64,000 nt of DNA from an uncultured Ilumatobacter sp. (lineage in GTDB: Bacteria > Actinomycetota > Acidimicrobiia > Acidimicrobiales > Ilumatobacteraceae): positions 42,990 through 106,989 of the forward strand of contig CALKNK010000043.1 in NCBI GenBank assembly GCA_938091165.1, read 5' to 3'. Below are positions 61,510 through 64,000 of this stretch, one piece after another (within the stretch, counting starts at the first letter, position 1; every line of letters starts with the position of its first letter). The position numbers and the translations under genes were made by a program. Under the pieces are notes generated by a model. That model saw only the letters and a program-made list of their open reading frames with translations, did no database searches and was not told the origin of the DNA.

Positions 61510-61604
61510 CGGCTCAGTCTGCCAGCCGTTTCGTTCAGGTGAATAACCGAGAAACTCGTGATTTCACCTGACCGACGCGACGTTTCCGTCGTTAGCTTGA
61601 CCCC

Positions 61605-61973
61605 ATGAACACGCCAGACCTCACCGGTGCAGCCCCCGTTTCTGTAGCCGACCACATCGACTTGTACTGGCGTCCCGGCTGCGGCTTCTGCACAAGCCTG
61701 CGCCGCGGCTTGGACAAACTCGCCATCGAACGAGTCGAGCACAACATCTGGGACAACCCGAACGCTGCTGCGACAGTTCGCCACCATGCAAACGGAAACG
61801 AAACCGTTCCGACGGTCGTCATCGGCGGCCAGAGCCTGGTCAATCCGTCCGCAAGACAACTGCTGGCATTTCTTGCATCGCAGGCCCCACACCTCCTCCC
61901 CGCTGGTCAGGACAAAATCGAGGAATCCAGCAACGAGGCCGACCGGATCGTCGATCGCGTGCTGGACGACTAA
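61605..61973 (+). CDS. Glutaredoxin-like protein with CxxC motif (mycoredoxin-like)
   Basis: The 122-residue protein has a thioredoxin fold: IDLYWRPGCGFCTSLRRGL with CGFC at the first helix, the cis-Pro motif ETVPTVVIGGQSLV and a C-terminal helix, followed by an extra acidic tail of about 40 residues. In mycothiol-making actinobacteria such proteins (mycoredoxins) reduce mixed disulfides, which fits the mca homologue in this window. The long tail is not usual for mycoredoxin-1. TAGCTT lies 6 bases before the ATG. Confidence 0.85.
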   Translation: MNTPDLTGAAPVSVADHIDLYWRPGCGFCTSLRRGLDKLAIERVEHNIWDNPNAAATVRHHANGNETVPTVVIGGQSLVNPSARQLLAFLASQAPHLLPAGQDKIEESSNEADRIVDRVLDD

Positions 61974-62022
61974 CCGACTCTCGGCACAGCGCATCTCATG
62001 CAGTGACAACTAACCTGAGGTG

Positions 62023-63447
62023 ATGACAACTCCCGATTCTTCCTGGGACCCTGGCGACATGGCCATAGCGCCATCGATTCTCGACCTCATCGGCAAGACG
62101 CCGATGGTTCGCATGAAACGGGTGAGCGAAGAACACGGCATCAAGTGCACGCTGGCGATGAAACATGAAGTGACCAACCCCGGCGGCTCCTCAAAGGACC
62201 GTCCGGCCCTCGAGATGATCTTGGCAGCCGAAGCGAGCGGTGAACTCCTACCCGGAGGCACGATCGTTGAACCAACATCTGGCAATACCGGAGTGGGCCT
62301 GGCGATCGTCGCAGCTCAGCGGGGTTACAAGTGCGTATTTGTCATGACAAACAAGGCAGGCAAAGAAAAGGTCGACCTACTTCGAGCATACGGCGCCGAA
62401 GTGGTGGTCTGTGACGTCGCTGTTGCCCCCGAGGACCCCAACAGTTATTACTCGGTTGCCGAACGACTCACTCAAGAGCGCGGCGCTTACCGACCCAACC
62501 AATACGCGAACCCAAATAACGCAATCGCCCATACAAAGACCACGGGACCCGAGATCTGGGAGCAGACCGCTGGACGCATCACGCATTTCGTTGCAGGGGC
62601 AGGCACATGCGGTTCCATCACCGGCACGGGGCGATTTCTCAAACAGATGAACCCAGACATCAAGCTGATCGTCGCTGACCCGGACACTTCAGTGTTCTCC
62701 GGTGGGTCCGGACGGCCATATCTCGTCGAAGGCGTGGGCGAGGACTTCTATCCAGCTGCCTACGACGGCGACCTCTGGGACGAAGTCATTCCGATCAGTG
62801 ACGAAGAGAGTTTTCTGACCGCTCGCTACGTCAGCGAATCTGAGGGAATTCTGATCGGGGGCTCCGGCGGTACGGCAGTCGCTGCTGCGCTCAAGGTCGC
62901 TAGAGAAGCTGATGACAACGCTGTGGTCGTTGTGTTCAACCCTGATTCTGGGAGGGGCTATCTCTCAACGGTCTTCAACGAGAGCTGGATGATGAACTTC
63001 GGGTTCATCAAAGAGTGCGAGCAATGCGTCGGAGCTGTTCTCGACACCCGCAACGCCTCAATCGAAAATCTCCTGTACGTCAACCCGACGGCACCTGTCA
63101 GCGAGGCGATTGAGATCATGCGTGCTCACGGCGTCAGCCAGCTCCCCGTTTGCAAGAACACCCCGCCCTTTGCGAACGCCGAGGTATCGGGCTCGGTTGA
63201 TGAACTCGAATTGATGGACGTCATCCACCGCGACCCCGGAGCGATGAACGTCGAGGTCGAAAAGATCATGGGAGCCAAGCTCCCAACGATCGGTGTCGGC
63301 CAGAAGGTCGAACTCGCCGTGGAGATGCTCGAAAACGCTCCAGCCCTGCTGGTGCTCTCAGGCGGCCGGCCACTCAGCGTTCTCACCCGCACCGATCTGC
63401 TCTCCTACTTCACCGCCATTGCAGAGGACGCCTCCGGACGTGACTGA
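62023..63447 (+). CDS. Cystathionine beta-synthase with C-terminal CBS pair
   Basis: This PLP enzyme condenses homocysteine with serine to cystathionine. It has the Schiff-base Lys in TNPGGSSKDRPALEM, the PLP phosphate loops EPTSGNTGVGLA and GAGTCGSITGTG, VVVFNPDSGRGYLSTVFNE, and a C-terminal CBS domain pair from about residue 345. Actinobacterial CBS of this length is known from Rv1077. GTG at 62020 and ATG at 62023 are both in frame; TAACCT is 6 bases before the ATG. The stop overlaps the start of the following cystathionine gene by eight bases. Confidence 0.93.
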   Translation: MTTPDSSWDPGDMAIAPSILDLIGKTPMVRMKRVSEEHGIKCTLAMKHEVTNPGGSSKDRPALEMILAAEASGELLPGGTIVEPTSGNTGVGLAIVAAQRGYKCVFVMTNKAGKEKVDLLRAYGAEVVVCDVAVAPEDPNSYYSVAERLTQERGAYRPNQYANPNNAIAHTKTTGPEIWEQTAGRITHFVAGAGTCGSITGTGRFLKQMNPDIKLIVADPDTSVFSGGSGRPYLVEGVGEDFYPAAYDGDLWDEVIPISDEESFLTARYVSESEGILIGGSGGTAVAAALKVAREADDNAVVVVFNPDSGRGYLSTVFNESWMMNFGFIKECEQCVGAVLDTRNASIENLLYVNPTAPVSEAIEIMRAHGVSQLPVCKNTPPFANAEVSGSVDELELMDVIHRDPGAMNVEVEKIMGAKLPTIGVGQKVELAVEMLENAPALLVLSGGRPLSVLTRTDLLSYFTAIAEDASGRD

Positions 63448-64000
63448 TCAATTCCCAAACGACACGGAAAAACTGACCGACATGTCGGCAGGCTTCTCAA
63501 CCCGAGCTATCCACGCCGGCCAGGAGCCCGACCCAGCCACGGGAGCCGTCGTTGTCCCAATCTCGCTATCAACTACCTTTGCCCAGGACGGCGTCGGCAA
63601 CCATAAGGGATACGAGTACTCACGGTCAGGTAACCCGACACGGACTGCCGTCGAAACACAGATTGCATCGCTCGAGCAAGCCCGCCACGGCCTCTCCTTC
63701 GCCAGCGGCCTTGCTGCCGAGGACAACATCCTGCGTCTCCTCACCGTCGCACCAGAAGGTAGCGGCAAACGTGTTCTGCTCGGCAACGACGCCTACGGCG
63801 GCACATTCCGCCTCATCGCAAAAGTCTGGGGCCCAATGGGCTACCCGTGGACTGCCGTCGACCTCACCGACCTTGACGCGCTTCGAGCCAACTGGCCCCA
63901 CGACACAGGCATGATCTGGTTGGAGACTCCGACCAACCCGCTCCTGACTTGCTTCGACATTGAGGCCATTGCTTCGATCGCCCACGAACGTGGAGCGATC
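63440..64000 (+). CDS. Cystathionine gamma-synthase/lyase-family PLP enzyme, 3' end cut off by window
   Basis: The visible 187 residues begin at GTG 63440, inside the end of the cystathionine beta-synthase gene, or at ATG 63482. The sequence MSAGFSTRAIHAGQEPDPAT, then PISLSTTFAQDGVG, YEYSRSGNPTR, HGLSFASGLAAEDN and NDAYGGTFRL is the N-terminal half of the Cys/Met-metabolism PLP family, including the PLP-contacting Tyr and Arg. The Lys lies beyond the window. Together with CBS it could run transsulfuration from homocysteine to cysteine (as a lyase) or make cystathionine for methionine (as MetB); the visible part does not decide. Confidence 0.9.
   Translation, partial: MTDQFPNDTEKLTDMSAGFSTRAIHAGQEPDPATGAVVVPISLSTTFAQDGVGNHKGYEYSRSGNPTRTAVETQIASLEQARHGLSFASGLAAEDNILRLLTVAPEGSGKRVLLGNDAYGGTFRLIAKVWGPMGYPWTAVDLTDLDALRANWPHDTGMIWLETPTNPLLTCFDIEAIASIAHERGAI

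Noticed and set aside
61506..62009. Reverse open frame of 167 codons
   Set aside because: It overlaps the glutaredoxin-like gene, which has CGFC and cis-Pro motifs and a -10 element; the reverse product shows nothing recognisable.
1..64000. tRNA, rRNA, CRISPR array, insertion sequence or prophage
   Set aside because: No CCA-ended cloverleaf, repeat-spacer pattern, transposase, integrase or phage structural gene was seen while reading; a tRNAscan or repeat search was not possible here.

Overview
The window looks like chromosomal DNA of a high-GC actinobacterium, most plausibly of the class Acidimicrobiia (Ilumatobacter-like); the class is an inference from gene content, not a database match. 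Pointers are a mycothiol S-conjugate amidase homologue, three LLM flavin oxidoreductases and a PPOX remnant of types often linked to F420, WS/DGAT and steroid-type lipid genes, a Rv3400-Rv3401-like phosphoglucomutase/GH65 pair, and many starts that carry a TAnnnT element 6 to 9 bases upstream instead of a Shine-Dalgarno site, as expected for leaderless transcripts. I see no rRNA, tRNA, CRISPR array, phage or insertion sequence.

Layout. 1-5.1 kb: end of proS, then a reverse cluster with a MaoC hydratase, an MFE-2-type short-chain dehydrogenase and a geranylgeranyl-reductase-family flavoprotein. 5.2-8.2 kb: MoxR ATPase, DUF58 and VWA membrane protein in one operon. 8.3-12.7 kb (reverse): typA, larE, an LLM oxidoreductase and a doubly broken PPOX gene. 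12.8-14.7 kb: a coiled-coil membrane protein and an AT-richer stretch with a truncated beta-helix-like gene. 14.7-18.7 kb: enoyl-CoA hydratase, acyl-CoA-dehydrogenase-like flavoprotein and acyl-CoA synthetase. 18.7-21.8 kb: beta-phosphoglucomutase-like HAD and GH65 enzyme. 21.8-31 kb: mixed housekeeping (DUF4333 lipoprotein, SDRs, LapA-like protein, alpha/beta hydrolase, RecB-like nuclease with PAP2 phosphatase, WS/DGAT, NudC, nitrobindin). 31-46 kb: FadA5-like thiolase, ChbG deacetylase, mca with an SCP2-like mini-protein, PEBP lipoprotein, rhomboid protease, glycerol-3-phosphate-dehydrogenase-like flavoprotein, MtfA peptidase, betaine aldehyde dehydrogenase, LLM enzyme, fatty-acid-CoA ligase, and a sphingosine-phosphate-lyase-like decarboxylase. 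45.8-50.7 kb: TauD-like dioxygenase divergent from a complete ferric iron ABC importer. 50.8-60.3 kb: LLM enzyme, YtcJ-like amidohydrolase, CobW GTPase, CoA transferase, two tandem paralogous serine-hydrolase lipoproteins, a membrane protein and a lipoprotein. 60.4-64 kb: M24 peptidase, glutaredoxin-like protein, cystathionine beta-synthase and the start of a cystathionine gamma-synthase/lyase.

The main theme is lipid, CoA-thioester and redox metabolism: acyl-CoA ligases, ECH, split MFE-2 partners, thiolase, CoA transferase and WS/DGAT together outline activation, beta-oxidation and storage of fatty or steroid-like acids. The iron importer, thiol-redox genes (mca, glutaredoxin-like) and transsulfuration genes form smaller modules. 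I found no clear unknown defence or mobile system. The most informative anomalies are two or three decaying genes, the leaderless promoter architecture, and the unusual tandem serine-hydrolase locus.
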